Source: SAR92 clade bacterium H455 (GTDB lineage Bacteria > Pseudomonadota > Gammaproteobacteria > Pseudomonadales > Porticoccaceae). Taken from it: DNA of 64,000 nucleotides. The position numbers were made by a program, and so were the translations under genes. Below are positions 29,206-39,568 of the stretch, piece by piece (within the stretch, counting starts at the first letter, position 1; each line of letters begins with the position of its first letter). The stretch spans positions 1,488,001 through 1,552,000 of the forward strand of contig CP103416.1 of assembly GCA_024802545.1 (NCBI GenBank), given 5' to 3'. Below the pieces are notes generated by a model, which had not been told where the DNA came from, searched no databases, and was given only the letters and a program-made list of their open reading frames with translations.

Positions 29206-30492
29206 ATGAGCGATGATGACACGTTAGGAGAAGGCGGCAAACTGCTCTTCTGTTCATTCTGCGGCAAGAATCAGAATGAAGTGCGACGTCTTATTGCGGG
29301 ACCTTCAGTTTATATCTGCGATGAGTGTGTTGACCTCTGCAACGATATTATCTCTGAAGAGGCGGTAGTCGCTGAATCATCCGATGGCAATGACGAGTTA
29401 CCAGTCCCTTCCGACATCAAGGGCAATCTCGATGCCTACGTGATTGGTCAAGAGCGCGCCAAGCGAATTCTATCTGTAGCTGTGTATAACCACTACAAAC
29501 GCCTGCAGGTTAGCGAGTCCAGCACTGATGGCTCTGAAGTAGAGTTAGGTAAGAGTAATATCTTGCTGATTGGCCCCACGGGTAGCGGTAAAACCCTGTT
29601 GGCTGAAACGTTGGCACGCATGTTAGACGTCCCCTTCACAATCGCTGATGCGACTACTCTGACAGAAGCGGGGTATGTGGGTGAAGATGTTGAAAATATT
29701 ATTCAGAAACTGCTGCAAAAATGTGATTATGATGTAGACAAGGCGCAGCGCGGTATTGTCTATATTGATGAAATTGACAAGATTTCACGCAAATCTGACA
29801 ATCCTTCAATTACGCGCGACGTCTCCGGTGAGGGCGTGCAGCAAGCGCTGCTAAAACTGATAGAGGGAACGGTTGCTTCAGTTCCACCCCAGGGTGGTCG
29901 CAAGCATCCGCAGCAGGAGTTTTTGCAGGTCGATACCTCCAATATTCTGTTTATCTGTGGCGGTGCATTTGCTGGACTTGAGAAAGTTATCCGAGATCGC
30001 TCTGAGAAAGGCGGCATAGGGTTTAGTGCTGAAGTTAGCAGCAAAGATAGCCAAAAGTCGATCGGTGAAACACTGCTTGATGTGCAGCCAAGTGATCTGA
30101 TTGGTTACGGCCTGATTCCCGAGTTTATCGGTCGTCTGCCGGTAGTGGCGACTTTGCAAGAACTCGATCGCGATGCGCTGGTTAATATCCTCGTCGAACC
30201 AAAGAATGCGCTGGTCAAGCAGTACCAAGCGCTGTTTGATATGGAAGGGGTGGAGCTTGATCTGCGTCGTGATGCGCTTGATGCCATTGCTGAGAAAGCC
30301 ATTGAGCGAAAGACTGGTGCTCGAGGCCTGCGTTCAATTCTAGAGACTGTGTTGCTCGACACAATGTACCTAATACCCTCTGAGGCCAGTGTGGTTAAGG
30401 TCGTCGTGGATGCTGCCGTGATCAATGGTGATAATGAGCCTCTGCTGGTGTATGAGCAAAATGATCAAAAACAGGTAGCAGATGAAGCTTAA
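29206..30492 (+). CDS. clpX: ATP-dependent Clp protease ATP-binding subunit ClpX
   Basis: The 428-residue AAA+ unfoldase has an N-terminal zinc-binding domain (CSFCGKNQ and CDECVDLC, about residues 17-45), Walker A GPTGSGKT, Walker B in YIDEIDK, and the sensor and IGF-like loops in the C-terminal part. It recognises tagged substrates such as ssrA peptides and threads them into ClpP. Length and domain order are normal. A good terminator 40 bases downstream separates it from lon. Confidence 0.97.
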   Translation: MSDDDTLGEGGKLLFCSFCGKNQNEVRRLIAGPSVYICDECVDLCNDIISEEAVVAESSDGNDELPVPSDIKGNLDAYVIGQERAKRILSVAVYNHYKRLQVSESSTDGSEVELGKSNILLIGPTGSGKTLLAETLARMLDVPFTIADATTLTEAGYVGEDVENIIQKLLQKCDYDVDKAQRGIVYIDEIDKISRKSDNPSITRDVSGEGVQQALLKLIEGTVASVPPQGGRKHPQQEFLQVDTSNILFICGGAFAGLEKVIRDRSEKGGIGFSAEVSSKDSQKSIGETLLDVQPSDLIGYGLIPEFIGRLPVVATLQELDRDALVNILVEPKNALVKQYQALFDMEGVELDLRRDALDAIAEKAIERKTGARGLRSILETVLLDTMYLIPSEASVVKVVVDAAVINGDNEPLLVYEQNDQKQVADEA

Positions 30493-30531
30493 CGTTGCTT
30501 CTCATGATTGTTGACTTGAGATTGTAGGTTT

Positions 30532-30558
30532 AAAAAGGCGACTTTAGTCGCCTTTTTT
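30532..30558 (+). terminator. Rho-independent terminator after clpX
   Basis: AAAAAGGCGACT/AGTCGCCTTTTT forms a 12-bp stem with a minimal TT loop and a T run. Confidence 0.92.
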
Positions 30559-30631
30559 GTGTCCTGAATATTTGCTTTCAATTTACGTTTGAGTGAAAAA
30601 CTGAATTTTCATCAATTAAGCGTGCTGCTAA

Positions 30632-30660
30632 GGTTGTTTTTCGCTCACGAGTCCCAATAT
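30632..30660 (+). promoter_or_regulatory. Possible heat-shock-type promoter for lon
   Basis: GGTTGTT and CCCAATAT separated by 14 bases resemble weakly a sigma-32 promoter; lon is a heat-shock gene in many relatives. The -35 match is poor and a sigma-70 -10 is equally readable here. Confidence 0.3.
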
Positions 30661-30728
30661 AAAAGACTAATCTGATAATAAAACTGAACTGGGGCGCAAC
30701 GCCGCGCTCATCACAATCCGAGGTACAC

Positions 30729-33143
30729 ATGGCCACTATGCCAACTAAAACTACAGATGTGATCTATCCGCTTTTGCCGCTGCGCGATGTGGTCGTTTAT
30801 CCGCATATGGTTGTGCCGTTGTTTGTGGGTCGCGAGAAGTCGATTATCGCCCTAGAAGACGCCATGGAAAATGACAAACAGATTGTTTTATTGGCCCAGC
30901 GTAACCCCGCTGATGATAATCCTGATCTTAAGGATCTCTACTCGGTGGGAACTCTCGCAACTATTCTACAAATGCTCAAATTGCCCGATGGCACGTTAAA
31001 AGTCTTGGTCGAGGGCGCATCCAGGGTTAACTTAGTTGATGCCGCAGAAAGTGGCGCTTTTATGCAGACCAAAATTGAACAGCTACCTGACGGTGACCTA
31101 GATGATCGCGAAGCTGAAGTGTTAACTCGCTCGGCGATGTCGCTGTTTGAACAGTATGTCAATTTAAGTAAAAAAATCCCTGCTGAGGTTATTGCCACAG
31201 TTAGCGGTATCGAAGACGCTAACCGTCTTGCCGACACCATTGCTTCCCATATGACCCTGAGTATTGAACAGAAGCAGGATGTACTGGAGGTTGCCGATCT
31301 CACTGAGCGCTTTGAGCATCTGATGGGTTTGATGGAGTCTGAAATTGATCTTTTTCAGATTGAGCAGCGCATCCGCGGCCGTGTTAAAAAGCAGATGGAA
31401 AAAAGTCAGCGCGAGTACTACCTCAACGAGCAGATGAAAGCCATCCAAAAAGAACTGGGTGATATAGATGAAGCTGGTTCTGAGATTGACCAATTAGAGG
31501 CGAAAGTTGAAGAGGTGGGTATGCCAAAGGCTGCCCTCGAGAAGACCAAGTCTGAGCTGAGCAAGCTTAAAATGATGTCGCCCATGTCAGCCGAGGCCTC
31601 AGTCTTGCGCAACTATATCGATTGGATGATCGGTGTGCCCTGGAAAAAGCGCTCAAGGGTGAAACACAATCTGGTTGAAGCGCAGCAGACCCTCGACCAA
31701 GACCATCACGGCTTAGAAGAAGTCAAAGAACGTATCCTTGAATTTCTTGCGGTTCAGCAGCGAGTTAAAAAGCTTAAGGGTCCGGTACTCTGTTTGGTTG
31801 GGCCTCCGGGTGTAGGTAAAACCTCACTGGGTGAATCTATAGCCCGAGCCACAGGTAGACAGTTTGTTCGCATGAGTTTGGGTGGCGTGCGCGACGAGGC
31901 TGAAATTCGTGGCCATCGCCGGACCTATATTGGTTCATTGCCCGGCAAGGTGATTCAGAAGCTCTCAAAGGTAAAAGTGAAGAATCCTCTGTTCCTGCTC
32001 GATGAGATCGACAAGATGGGCATGGACCAGCGCGGTGATCCGGCATCGGCACTATTAGAAGTGCTGGATCCAGAGCAGAATCATACTTTTAACGACCATT
32101 ATTTAGAGGTGGATTACGATCTTTCTGATGTGATGTTTATTTGTACCGCCAACTCAATGAACATTCCTGGCCCGTTACTGGACCGTATGGAAGTGATTCG
32201 TATTCCAGGGTATACCGAAGGAGAAAAGGTCGCTATTGCCGAAAAATACCTGGTGCCGAAACAGCGTAAAGCCAACGGTTTGAAAGAATCTGAGTTGGAA
32301 ATTACCCAGGGGGCACTGCAGGATGCCATCAGATATTACACCCGGGAAGCGGGAGTGCGCGGACTGGATCGAGATATAGCTAAGATTTGTCGCAAAATTG
32401 TTACCGAGCATGTGCGTGATGGTGTCGCCTCAATAGATAGTGTTGGCTCTGAGCAACTAGAGTCCCTGTTGGGTGTTCGGCGTTTTGACTACGGTCGTGC
32501 CGAAGCCGAAAATCAGATAGGGCAGGTGACTGGATTAGCTTGGACTTCAGTGGGCGGTGAGCTACTGACTATTGAGTCTGCAGCAATCCCCGGTAAAGGG
32601 CGGGTAATCAAAACCGGCTCGCTGGGTGATGTGATGCAGGAGTCCATTCAAGCGGCGCTTACAGTAGTCAGAAGCCGGGCCAAGGCTCTAGGGATCCGCA
32701 AGGATTTCTATCAGGAAAACGATTTACATATCCATGTCCCTGAAGGCGCTACACCAAAAGATGGTCCTTCCGCCGGTGTTGGCATGTGTACGGCTCTGGT
32801 ATCGGTGTTAACCGGTATTCCAGTCAAGGCAAACGTGGCCATGACCGGTGAGATAACCCTTCGCGGCCAGGTATTGAAGATTGGCGGACTCAAGGAAAAG
32901 CTTCTCGCAGCCCATCGCGGAGGTATCACAACGGTAATTATCCCGGACGATAATGGTAGTGATTTGAAGGAGATCCCGGACAATATTAAGGCCGATCTTA
33001 CGATCTGCCAGGTGAAATGGATAGATGACGTATTGGCCATTGCTTTAGAGCACACCCCGGAATCCTTAAGCGACGAAGAATTTAACCGTAGCAGCGGACC
33101 CAAGGATAAGGACCAACAGTCCTCTAGGCCAAGTACTCACTAG
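30729..33143 (+). CDS. lon: Lon protease
   Basis: The 804-residue AAA+ serine protease has an N-terminal substrate domain beginning YPLLPLRDVVVYPHMVVPLF, Walker A GPPGVGKTS, Walker B LLDEIDK, and a C-terminal Ser-Lys protease with catalytic Ser in PKDGPSAGVGM and Lys in GGLKEKLLAAHRG. It degrades misfolded and regulatory proteins. GAGGT precedes the ATG. Bacterial Lon usually has 780-810 residues. It lies between clpX and hupB in the conserved order. Confidence 0.97.
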   Translation: MATMPTKTTDVIYPLLPLRDVVVYPHMVVPLFVGREKSIIALEDAMENDKQIVLLAQRNPADDNPDLKDLYSVGTLATILQMLKLPDGTLKVLVEGASRVNLVDAAESGAFMQTKIEQLPDGDLDDREAEVLTRSAMSLFEQYVNLSKKIPAEVIATVSGIEDANRLADTIASHMTLSIEQKQDVLEVADLTERFEHLMGLMESEIDLFQIEQRIRGRVKKQMEKSQREYYLNEQMKAIQKELGDIDEAGSEIDQLEAKVEEVGMPKAALEKTKSELSKLKMMSPMSAEASVLRNYIDWMIGVPWKKRSRVKHNLVEAQQTLDQDHHGLEEVKERILEFLAVQQRVKKLKGPVLCLVGPPGVGKTSLGESIARATGRQFVRMSLGGVRDEAEIRGHRRTYIGSLPGKVIQKLSKVKVKNPLFLLDEIDKMGMDQRGDPASALLEVLDPEQNHTFNDHYLEVDYDLSDVMFICTANSMNIPGPLLDRMEVIRIPGYTEGEKVAIAEKYLVPKQRKANGLKESELEITQGALQDAIRYYTREAGVRGLDRDIAKICRKIVTEHVRDGVASIDSVGSEQLESLLGVRRFDYGRAEAENQIGQVTGLAWTSVGGELLTIESAAIPGKGRVIKTGSLGDVMQESIQAALTVVRSRAKALGIRKDFYQENDLHIHVPEGATPKDGPSAGVGMCTALVSVLTGIPVKANVAMTGEITLRGQVLKIGGLKEKLLAAHRGGITTVIIPDDNGSDLKEIPDNIKADLTICQVKWIDDVLAIALEHTPESLSDEEFNRSSGPKDKDQQSSRPSTH

Positions 33144-33308
33144 ATTTAAAGAAAATAGCTATTTCGGGGAAAGGAGCTTGACCATCGAAATAGCTATTGG
33201 TATAAAGTAGGCACGAATGAGCTTGAGACCAGACGTGTAGTGAGTTTGCACCTAGAAAGCCTTTCTATTCGACTACGATATTACTAATTCCAATAAAAGG
33301 GGAATACC

Positions 33309-33581
33309 TTGAATAAATCCGAACTTATCGACGCAATCGCTGCTGGCGCAGACATCTCTAAAGCATCTGCTGGCCGTGCACTGGACTCAGCACTTGAAGC
33401 AGTAACTGGATCACTGAAGAACGGCGACCAGGTTTCATTGGTTGGCTTTGGTACATTTGCTGTTAAGCACCGCGCAGCTCGTGCTGGTCGCAATCCGCAG
33501 ACTGGTCAAGAAATTCAGATTAAAGCAGCTAACGTTCCTAGCTTTAAAGCTGGTAAAGCGCTGAAAGACGCTGTTAACTAA
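33309..33581 (+). CDS. hupB: DNA-binding protein HU-beta
   Basis: The 90-residue HU protein has [10 protein letters not shown] at the N-terminus, [21 protein letters not shown] as the DNA-contacting arm and [12 protein letters not shown] at the end. The start is TTG at 33309, not ATG: AGGGGA lies 7 bases before it and HU normally begins exactly here. It shapes the nucleoid as a dimer. A strong terminator follows, separating it from ppiD. A rare start on so abundant a protein may tune its level. Confidence 0.95.
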   Translation: MNKSELIDAIAAGADISKASAGRALDSALEAVTGSLKNGDQVSLVGFGTFAVKHRAARAGRNPQTGQEIQIKAANVPSFKAGKALKDAVN

Positions 33582-33608
33582 GATACATCCAAAGGTTGTT
33601 GATTTGGT

Positions 33609-33638
33609 AAAAAGGCGCATCGGTGATGCGCCTTTTTT
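33609..33638 (+). terminator. Rho-independent terminator after hupB
   Basis: AAAAAGGCGCAT/ATGCGCCTTTTT stem of 12 bp with a 5-base loop and a T run. Confidence 0.93.
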
Positions 33639-33727
33639 AATACATATTTAATACATATCGAATCAAAACCAGTATAAAAAATTTCACTATCGAACTTACC
33701 GTATTATCAGCATTAAGGGACAGCAAA

Positions 33728-35584
33728 ATGTTAGACAGTTTTAGACACAATATGAAAGGCATCGCCTTCGGCATCGTTATTTTGATTGCCATTGTTTTCG
33801 CTTTTTCTGGTATTGGTTCACTGTCCATGTCCGGTAGTGGTGCTGATACAGCGGTCACCGTTAACGGTGAGAAGGTCACAGAGTTTAGCGTACTGCGCGC
33901 TATTAGCAGTGAGAAGCGCCGTATTCTCGATGAAAATGAAGGCCTAGATGCCTCATTGCTCGAAGATGAGCTAATCCGTCCACAGGTGGTGGAACAAATA
34001 ATTGGCCGCAAACTGCTTGTCCAGTCGGCAAAATCTGCTGGTATGGGCATATCGTCGCGCACTACCAGTAAATTACTCCTCGGCACTCCGGCTTTTTTGT
34101 CAGATGACGGCCGCTTTGACCAAGACCTCTATCTTTACACCATCCGTGCTCAGGGATTCACCAGCGGCACTTTCTTGGAAATGCTCAAGGACGACTTATT
34201 GGTCGAACAATATGTTCGCGGCTTTGTCGCATCAGGCTTCGTCACTGCCAGCGAATTAGATCTGATTGCCAGTATTACCGAGCAGCAGCGCAACTACTAT
34301 TACCTAACCTTGCCACTGCAACCGTCAATCGACGCGGTGCAGTTGAGTGATGAGCAGATTGCATCCTATTACGAAAACAACAGGCAGCGTTATCAAGCTC
34401 CTGAACAGGTTGTTATTGACTATGTCGAACTCAATCCAGAGATTTTTAGTGCAACTCAGAACGTCGGCGAAGAACAGGTCCGAGCGCGTTATGAAGAGCA
34501 GCGTGAAAGCCTAGAATCAACCACTTCTCGGCAAGCTGCGCACATTCTTTTGGCGCAGCCAAATGACTTAGTTATAGCTGAAATAAACGACAGACTGGCA
34601 GCTGGTGAGAGCTTTGAGGCCTTGGCCAAAGAGTACTCAGAAGATGTTGGCTCTGCAGACTTTGGTGGCAACCTGGGTTACACCTCAGGCGATACCTTCC
34701 CCGAGTCCTTTGAGTCTGCACTAGCAGCCCTTCAGGTAGGCGAAGTCTCTGCGCCTGTAACAACTGACAGCGGGACTCATTTGATCAAGCTGGTGGACAT
34801 ACAGGAGCAGATTGTCGACTTTGACAGCGAGCGTGGTCGTATCGAGCAGGAGCTGATTGCTGAGCTCACCGATATCTGGTTAGTTGAGAAGCTCGCCAGT
34901 TTGAAAGAGCTCAGCTACAACGCCGAGAATCTAGCAGAGATGGCCTCCGAGTTAGGGTTGACAGCGCAGGTTTCAGAACCCTTTACCCGTGCTGGCGCAG
35001 TAGGTATCAGCGCCAATCCAGCGGTACTCAAGGCAGCTTTCAGTAGCGAAGTTTTAGAAGACGGCTATGCCAGTGAGGTGTTGGATTTGGGCAATGATCG
35101 CTATGTGGTTGTCAAACTCAATAAGTCTATTCCAGCGCGCCAGAAAGACCTAGCTGAAGTGCAGGACGCAGTAGTGGTGTCATTGACTGATCAATTGGCT
35201 CGCGCCAGCCTTGCGGCTCGCGGTACTGAGCTATTGGCCAGGGTTGATTCTGGAGAGGACATTGAAGCAGTGGCCAAAGCTGAAGGCTTGGATTGGCAGG
35301 TTGTTCTTGATGCCAAGCGCAGTACTGGCGGAATTAACAATGAAGTCAAACGTTTTGCTTTCCAGCTTCCGGCTACGGCTAATAAAGATCTGATCGAAAG
35401 CTTCTATACCCGCAGTGGCGACTTTGTCGTGGTGGCCTTAACAGATGTTGAGGCAGGCGATAGCAGTAAGCTCAGTAAAGCGCAGAAGGCTAGCCTCAGT
35501 TACGCAGGTGTGTCATCTAATAGCGGTCGTGAGCTGCAGGCTGTGCAGCAATCGCTTCGTGCAAGTGCTGATATAGAACTTTAA
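33728..35584 (+). CDS. ppiD: Periplasmic folding chaperone PpiD (SurA-like, parvulin domain)
   Basis: The 618-residue inner-membrane protein has one N-terminal transmembrane helix (about residues 11-33, FGIVILIAIVFAFSGIG), a SurA-like N-terminal helical region, one parvulin domain at about 258-360 (RQAAHILLAQ, GGNLGYTSGDTFPESFE) and a long C-terminal helical part. It helps proteins leave the Sec translocon. Many PpiD parvulin domains have little isomerase activity, and I cannot judge this one. It is the last gene of the conserved tig-to-ppiD block. Confidence 0.94.
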   Translation: MLDSFRHNMKGIAFGIVILIAIVFAFSGIGSLSMSGSGADTAVTVNGEKVTEFSVLRAISSEKRRILDENEGLDASLLEDELIRPQVVEQIIGRKLLVQSAKSAGMGISSRTTSKLLLGTPAFLSDDGRFDQDLYLYTIRAQGFTSGTFLEMLKDDLLVEQYVRGFVASGFVTASELDLIASITEQQRNYYYLTLPLQPSIDAVQLSDEQIASYYENNRQRYQAPEQVVIDYVELNPEIFSATQNVGEEQVRARYEEQRESLESTTSRQAAHILLAQPNDLVIAEINDRLAAGESFEALAKEYSEDVGSADFGGNLGYTSGDTFPESFESALAALQVGEVSAPVTTDSGTHLIKLVDIQEQIVDFDSERGRIEQELIAELTDIWLVEKLASLKELSYNAENLAEMASELGLTAQVSEPFTRAGAVGISANPAVLKAAFSSEVLEDGYASEVLDLGNDRYVVVKLNKSIPARQKDLAEVQDAVVVSLTDQLARASLAARGTELLARVDSGEDIEAVAKAEGLDWQVVLDAKRSTGGINNEVKRFAFQLPATANKDLIESFYTRSGDFVVVALTDVEAGDSSKLSKAQKASLSYAGVSSNSGRELQAVQQSLRASADIEL

Positions 35585-35634
35585 AGCTTACAGTATTACG
35601 GTTAGGATCTTAGTGTAAAAACCATGCAAGTCTT

Positions 35635-35658
35635 GCAGGTGCCGCCTTCGGCACCTGC
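35635..35658. terminator. Hairpin between convergent ppiD and mltD
   Basis: GCAGGTGCCG and CGGCACCTGC form a perfect 10-bp stem with a CCTT loop. There is no T-tract on the plus side, so intrinsic termination is uncertain; it lies midway between the convergent genes. Confidence 0.5.
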
Positions 35659-35715
35659 ACAGCAGTCTATTCAAACAGTCCCAGCAAAGTTTTACATATA
35701 AGCCTTGCTGGCGAT

Positions 35716-37305
35716 TCAGATCTTTAGTGCATTGATAAACAGCGTCAGACGTTGACCAGGCTGCAGCAGGGCGCTGCGGCCTATCTTGTTCCAACTGGTA
35801 ATGTCTGAAATTGCAACATCAAAGCGGCTCGCGATCAGCGACAGGGAATCACCGCGCCTTACCCTGTACGAGAGCTTGCGAACATGCTCCGACTTTACTT
35901 CAGTGGCTTGACTGCCAACCACCAAGCGATCATTTAGCTGCAGCGTATTGCTGGATAACTTATTGGTCTCCCGCAGGCGTTTAATGCTGGTATTGAATTT
36001 CTTGGCGATAGACCAGAGTGAATCGCCACTTCGTACAGTGTAATAGTTTGGCTCTAAAGCGCCGCTTTTGGCATTGGTTAAATAATCGCCAGAACTGCCG
36101 CTGTGAGGGATTAATAACACCTGCTTAAGTTGCAGACGATCCGTCTTGAGGCTGTTGCGTTCGCGCAACCATGCCGTCGGTATATCAAAGCGCGCGGCAA
36201 TCTCCGAGAGGGTATCGCCATGTGTTACAGCGTACTCGGTGTGGGGAACCCAACTCCTGGGGTCAGTAGTTGCCAGCATGTCGCGCAATGGTTGTGCAGT
36301 GCCCACGGGCAGCAACAGGTTGTGGGTTTTCTGCGGTGGTGTCAGGGATCGGCGGAAAGCGGGGTTAAGCCTTGTGAAGTCAGCAAGTTCAATACCGCTC
36401 AGTTCAACCACAGTGCGCAAATCAATCTGCGAGTTAATCTCGACTATTTCAAAGAAGGGCTGGTTGGCAATTGCTGGCAGCTCAATGCCATATTTTTCTG
36501 GGTCGCGGATTAATGTCGCAAGAGCCAGTAGCTGGGGTACATAGTTGCGCGTTTCTCGGGGGAGCTTGATCGACCAAAAATCCGTGTCTTTTTGCGCTTT
36601 GCGATTGCGTCTGATGGATTTACTGACATAGCCTTGACCAGAGTTATAAGCCGCTAGCGCCAGTAGCCAATCATTATCAAAACGTCTGTGCAGACGGGTT
36701 AAGTAGGTGATCGCTGCGTCGGTTGAATCTATAACATCGCGGCGACCGTCATACCAACGATCGCGCCGTAGCCCGAGAGACTCTCCAGTTGAAGGGATAA
36801 ACTGCCAGAGCCCAACTGCATGGCTGTGAGAATAGGCTAGGGGATCATAGGTGCTCTCGACAATTGGCAACAGCGCCAGCTCTAGGGGCAGGCCAGCCTC
36901 CGACAGCTGTTCGGTGACATAAAAAATAAACGGTTCGGCTCGGCCGAAAACAGTTTTTAGGTAACTTGGATTGCGCAGGTACCAATCACGTTGTTTGACA
37001 ACGCTTGCTGGGATGCTCTCAGGTGTTAAGGCAAAACCGCTCCTCAGTCGCTGCCAAAGGTCAGTAGGGAGAGTCTCAGCTAGTTTGGCGTTTTCAGCCT
37101 GATCAAGGGGCTCAGCTGTCAGGGTTTTATCATCTAATTCTGACGGCTTGTCTAGATTTAGCGCCATGACTACATTAGTTGGCTCTTCATTTGTAGCCGC
37201 AACGGGATCTTGCTCAGGCAACTGCGCACAGCTGAGCGCAGTCAATGCTATGCATAGAGGCAGCAAAAGCCGCTTGGACGATGCTTTTAGAACTACAGAC
37301 AGCAA
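35716..37305 (-). CDS. mltD: Membrane-bound lytic murein transglycosylase D with LysM repeats
   Basis: The 529-residue lipoprotein has a signal peptide with lipobox ALSC (Cys at about 26), an SLT transglycosylase domain with the catalytic Glu in LLPIVESTYDP and the family stretch GLWQFIPSTGE, then three C-terminal LysM repeats near residues 350, 420 and 475 (VTHGDTLSEIA, VRSGDSLWSIA, VRRGDSLSLIA). It cleaves peptidoglycan glycan strands to 1,6-anhydro-muropeptides. The start appears to be TTG, since no in-frame ATG precedes the lipobox. It is divergent from the methyltransferase gene; E. coli has gloB in this neighbourhood, absent here. Confidence 0.92.
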   Translation of the reverse strand: MLSVVLKASSKRLLLPLCIALTALSCAQLPEQDPVAATNEEPTNVVMALNLDKPSELDDKTLTAEPLDQAENAKLAETLPTDLWQRLRSGFALTPESIPASVVKQRDWYLRNPSYLKTVFGRAEPFIFYVTEQLSEAGLPLELALLPIVESTYDPLAYSHSHAVGLWQFIPSTGESLGLRRDRWYDGRRDVIDSTDAAITYLTRLHRRFDNDWLLALAAYNSGQGYVSKSIRRNRKAQKDTDFWSIKLPRETRNYVPQLLALATLIRDPEKYGIELPAIANQPFFEIVEINSQIDLRTVVELSGIELADFTRLNPAFRRSLTPPQKTHNLLLPVGTAQPLRDMLATTDPRSWVPHTEYAVTHGDTLSEIAARFDIPTAWLRERNSLKTDRLQLKQVLLIPHSGSSGDYLTNAKSGALEPNYYTVRSGDSLWSIAKKFNTSIKRLRETNKLSSNTLQLNDRLVVGSQATEVKSEHVRKLSYRVRRGDSLSLIASRFDVAISDITSWNKIGRSALLQPGQRLTLFINALKI

Positions 37306-37380
37306 GTTGCATTCTCACAGTGATAAGGACGATCGGGATTGTAACGATCAGTCGAAGGCGACACAATCATCTGCTTCACA

Positions 37381-38334
37381 GTGACCAAAATGACAGCGAT
37401 TGGATTGCGGCAAGATCATCTCAGAAGAGGAAATCATGGGCTGGCCTTTAGGCAACTCAGGGAACATAATATCGGCCATGATAACGATCTTCTTTTTACT
37501 GTGTTTTTAAAGCGCCTCCGCCGCGCCGGTGAGGGCCTGCTTAACCGACTCAAAGTGAAGGACTTGGCCCTGGCGTGCGACGATATCCGGCGTTGGCTGG
37601 ACACTGATTTTGGCCGTTACTTACTCAGTCGTGAAAGACGCATTCTGCGCGAAAAGTGCTCTAAGTTGCCGGGTTACAGAATGTTGCGTCTGGGGCTTAG
37701 CGAAGATGCCGAGACGCTCGACTGCTTTGATCATATTCATCGCTTCAGTATGCATCCTTCAGAGCTCAAGGCAGGTCATGCGGCTATTTCTGACTATATG
37801 GAACTGCCCCTGATGTCGGAGACCATTGATGTGATGCTACTGCATCATGCTCTGGAGTTTTCCACGTCGCCGAAGGCGGTTTTGGCTGAAGCGGGCAGGG
37901 TGGTGATGCCCGGTGGCCATTTGATTATCTGTATGTTCAACCCCTACGGCCCCATGGGTCTGCTTAAATTTCCTATGCAACTGTTCTCGAAACAGTCCCA
38001 GTACCGGTTTCATAACTTGCGTATGGGCCGTATTATTGATTGGTTGTCGCTGCTTAATTTCCATGTCGTACAAATTGAGCACGGCGCCCATAATCCTCTG
38101 CTAAATTCTCCTGGCTGGGTGGAGCGTGACAGTCTTTGGGAGCGAGCCTGCCAAAAGATCCGCTTTCCATTGGGCAACGTCTATATGATCCACGCAGTAA
38201 AACGTGTTCCACGAGGGACGGCCTTGCCTTTATGGAAGCGGGCCGCGAGCAACGGCTTGCGTGCCTCCAACGGGATTAAACGGGCACCTCATAGCAGTAA
38301 CAACAGCCACAATAATAAAGCAGCAATCGAGTAG
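37381..38334 (+). CDS. SAM-dependent methyltransferase-like protein, YafS type
   Basis: The 317-residue frame holds a class I methyltransferase fold from about residue 85. VMLLHHALEFSTSPKAVLAEAGRV is the post-motif II region, then MPGGHLIICMFNPYG. The usual SAM-binding glycine motif is not evident: the stretch is RMLRLGLSEDAE, so activity is uncertain. The start is open; GTG 37381 and ATG 37390 are both possible, and the N-terminal 40 residues may not be real. In E. coli the homologous yafS lies just before rnhA, as here. The end is low in order and basic. Confidence 0.75.
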   Translation: MTKMTAIGLRQDHLRRGNHGLAFRQLREHNIGHDNDLLFTVFLKRLRRAGEGLLNRLKVKDLALACDDIRRWLDTDFGRYLLSRERRILREKCSKLPGYRMLRLGLSEDAETLDCFDHIHRFSMHPSELKAGHAAISDYMELPLMSETIDVMLLHHALEFSTSPKAVLAEAGRVVMPGGHLIICMFNPYGPMGLLKFPMQLFSKQSQYRFHNLRMGRIIDWLSLLNFHVVQIEHGAHNPLLNSPGWVERDSLWERACQKIRFPLGNVYMIHAVKRVPRGTALPLWKRAASNGLRASNGIKRAPHSSNNSHNNKAAIE

Positions 38335-38370
38335 TAACCAAATAGTAAGAAAGTAACCTAAGGGTCGAGC

Positions 38371-38802
38371 ATGAAAGCAGTTGAACTATTTACTGACGGC
38401 GCCTGCCGCGGCAATCCGGGCCCCGGTGGCTGGGGCGTATTAATGCGCTACGGTGACAAAGAAAAAACCCTCTGTGGAGGTGAAGCGGATACCACTAATA
38501 ATCGCATGGAGCTGACTGCGGTTATTGAGGGCATCGCCGCCCTGAGTCAGCCCTGTAAAATATCGATTACGTCAGATTCCACCTATGTGCTTAAAGGCAT
38601 TCAGGAATGGATGCCGGCATGGAAAAAACGCAACTGGAAAACCGCGAGCAAGAAGCCGGTGAAGAATGTCGATCTGTGGCAGAAGTTGGATGCTGTGATT
38701 ACGCAACATGATATTGATTGGCACTGGGTAAAAGGGCACAGTGGACACGCTGAAAATGAAATCGCCGATCAGCTGGCCAATCGCGGTATCGATGAACTTT
38801 AA
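38371..38802 (+). CDS. rnhA: Ribonuclease HI
   Basis: The 143-residue enzyme has the RNase H catalytic set: Asp9 in [16 protein letters not shown], Glu in [12 protein letters not shown], Asp in ITSDSTYV and, near the end, [16 protein letters not shown]. It removes RNA from RNA-DNA hybrids and primers. It is 37 bases upstream of dnaQ on the same strand, the common gammaproteobacterial arrangement. Confidence 0.97.
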   Translation: MKAVELFTDGACRGNPGPGGWGVLMRYGDKEKTLCGGEADTTNNRMELTAVIEGIAALSQPCKISITSDSTYVLKGIQEWMPAWKKRNWKTASKKPVKNVDLWQKLDAVITQHDIDWHWVKGHSGHAENEIADQLANRGIDEL

Positions 38803-38839
38803 CGAACCAATCAAGACAACATTATAAGCAGCAGAAAAC

Positions 38840-39559
38840 ATGAGACAGATTGTCCTCGATACAGAGACCACTGGCCTAGAAACCTCACAGGACCACCGTA
38901 TTATTGAAATCGGCTGTGTCGAGTTAGTCGGGCGCAAGCTCACTGGCAGACATTACCACCAATACGTCAATCCTCAGCGTAAGGTGGATGCCGGCGCTAT
39001 GGAGGTGCACGGTATCAGTGATCAATTTCTTGAGGACAAACCACTATTTGAAACTGTCGCCCGAGAGTTCCTTGAGTTTGTCGACGGCGCCGACCTTATT
39101 ATTCACAACGCTCCCTTTGACGTCGGTTTTATCAACCATGAAATCGCCAAACTCAAAGGTGCCTATCAGGTAATCGAAAGCGGCTGTCGCATTATTGATA
39201 CGCTGGCTCTGGCGCGACAAAAGCACCCGGGGCAGAAAAACAATCTCGACGCCCTGTGTAAACGCTATGGCGTCGATAACTCCCAGCGCGATCTTCACGG
39301 CGCACTCCTGGATGCCGAGATTCTCGCCGACGTCTATCTGTTGATGACAGGCGGACAGGTGAATCTCAATATCAGCGGTCAACAGTCCTCTGATGGTGGC
39401 CAAGACAGTAGTCGCGGCGGTATCCGTCGCTTAGCGCAAGACCGCCAACCCCTGCGCGTTGTAACAGCCAGTCAGGAAGAGATAGAACTCCACCAGCAGA
39501 AGCTCGAAGCGATCAACAAAAGCAGCGGCACCTGTGTCTGGATGAATGGCGGCGATTGA
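38840..39559 (+). CDS. dnaQ: DNA polymerase III epsilon (proofreading) subunit
   Basis: The 239-residue 3'-5' exonuclease has the DEDDh motifs: IVLDTETTGL at the start, IIHNAPFDVGFIN in the middle and RDLHGALLDAEILADVYL near 160-176. The C-terminal tail, which binds the polymerase alpha subunit, includes the basic stretch QDRQPLRVV. It corrects replication errors. It follows rnhA closely and is 10 bases before hrpA, with which it is probably cotranscribed. Confidence 0.96.
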   Translation: MRQIVLDTETTGLETSQDHRIIEIGCVELVGRKLTGRHYHQYVNPQRKVDAGAMEVHGISDQFLEDKPLFETVAREFLEFVDGADLIIHNAPFDVGFINHEIAKLKGAYQVIESGCRIIDTLALARQKHPGQKNNLDALCKRYGVDNSQRDLHGALLDAEILADVYLLMTGGQVNLNISGQQSSDGGQDSSRGGIRRLAQDRQPLRVVTASQEEIELHQQKLEAINKSSGTCVWMNGGD

Positions 39560-39568
39560 TACCTATTC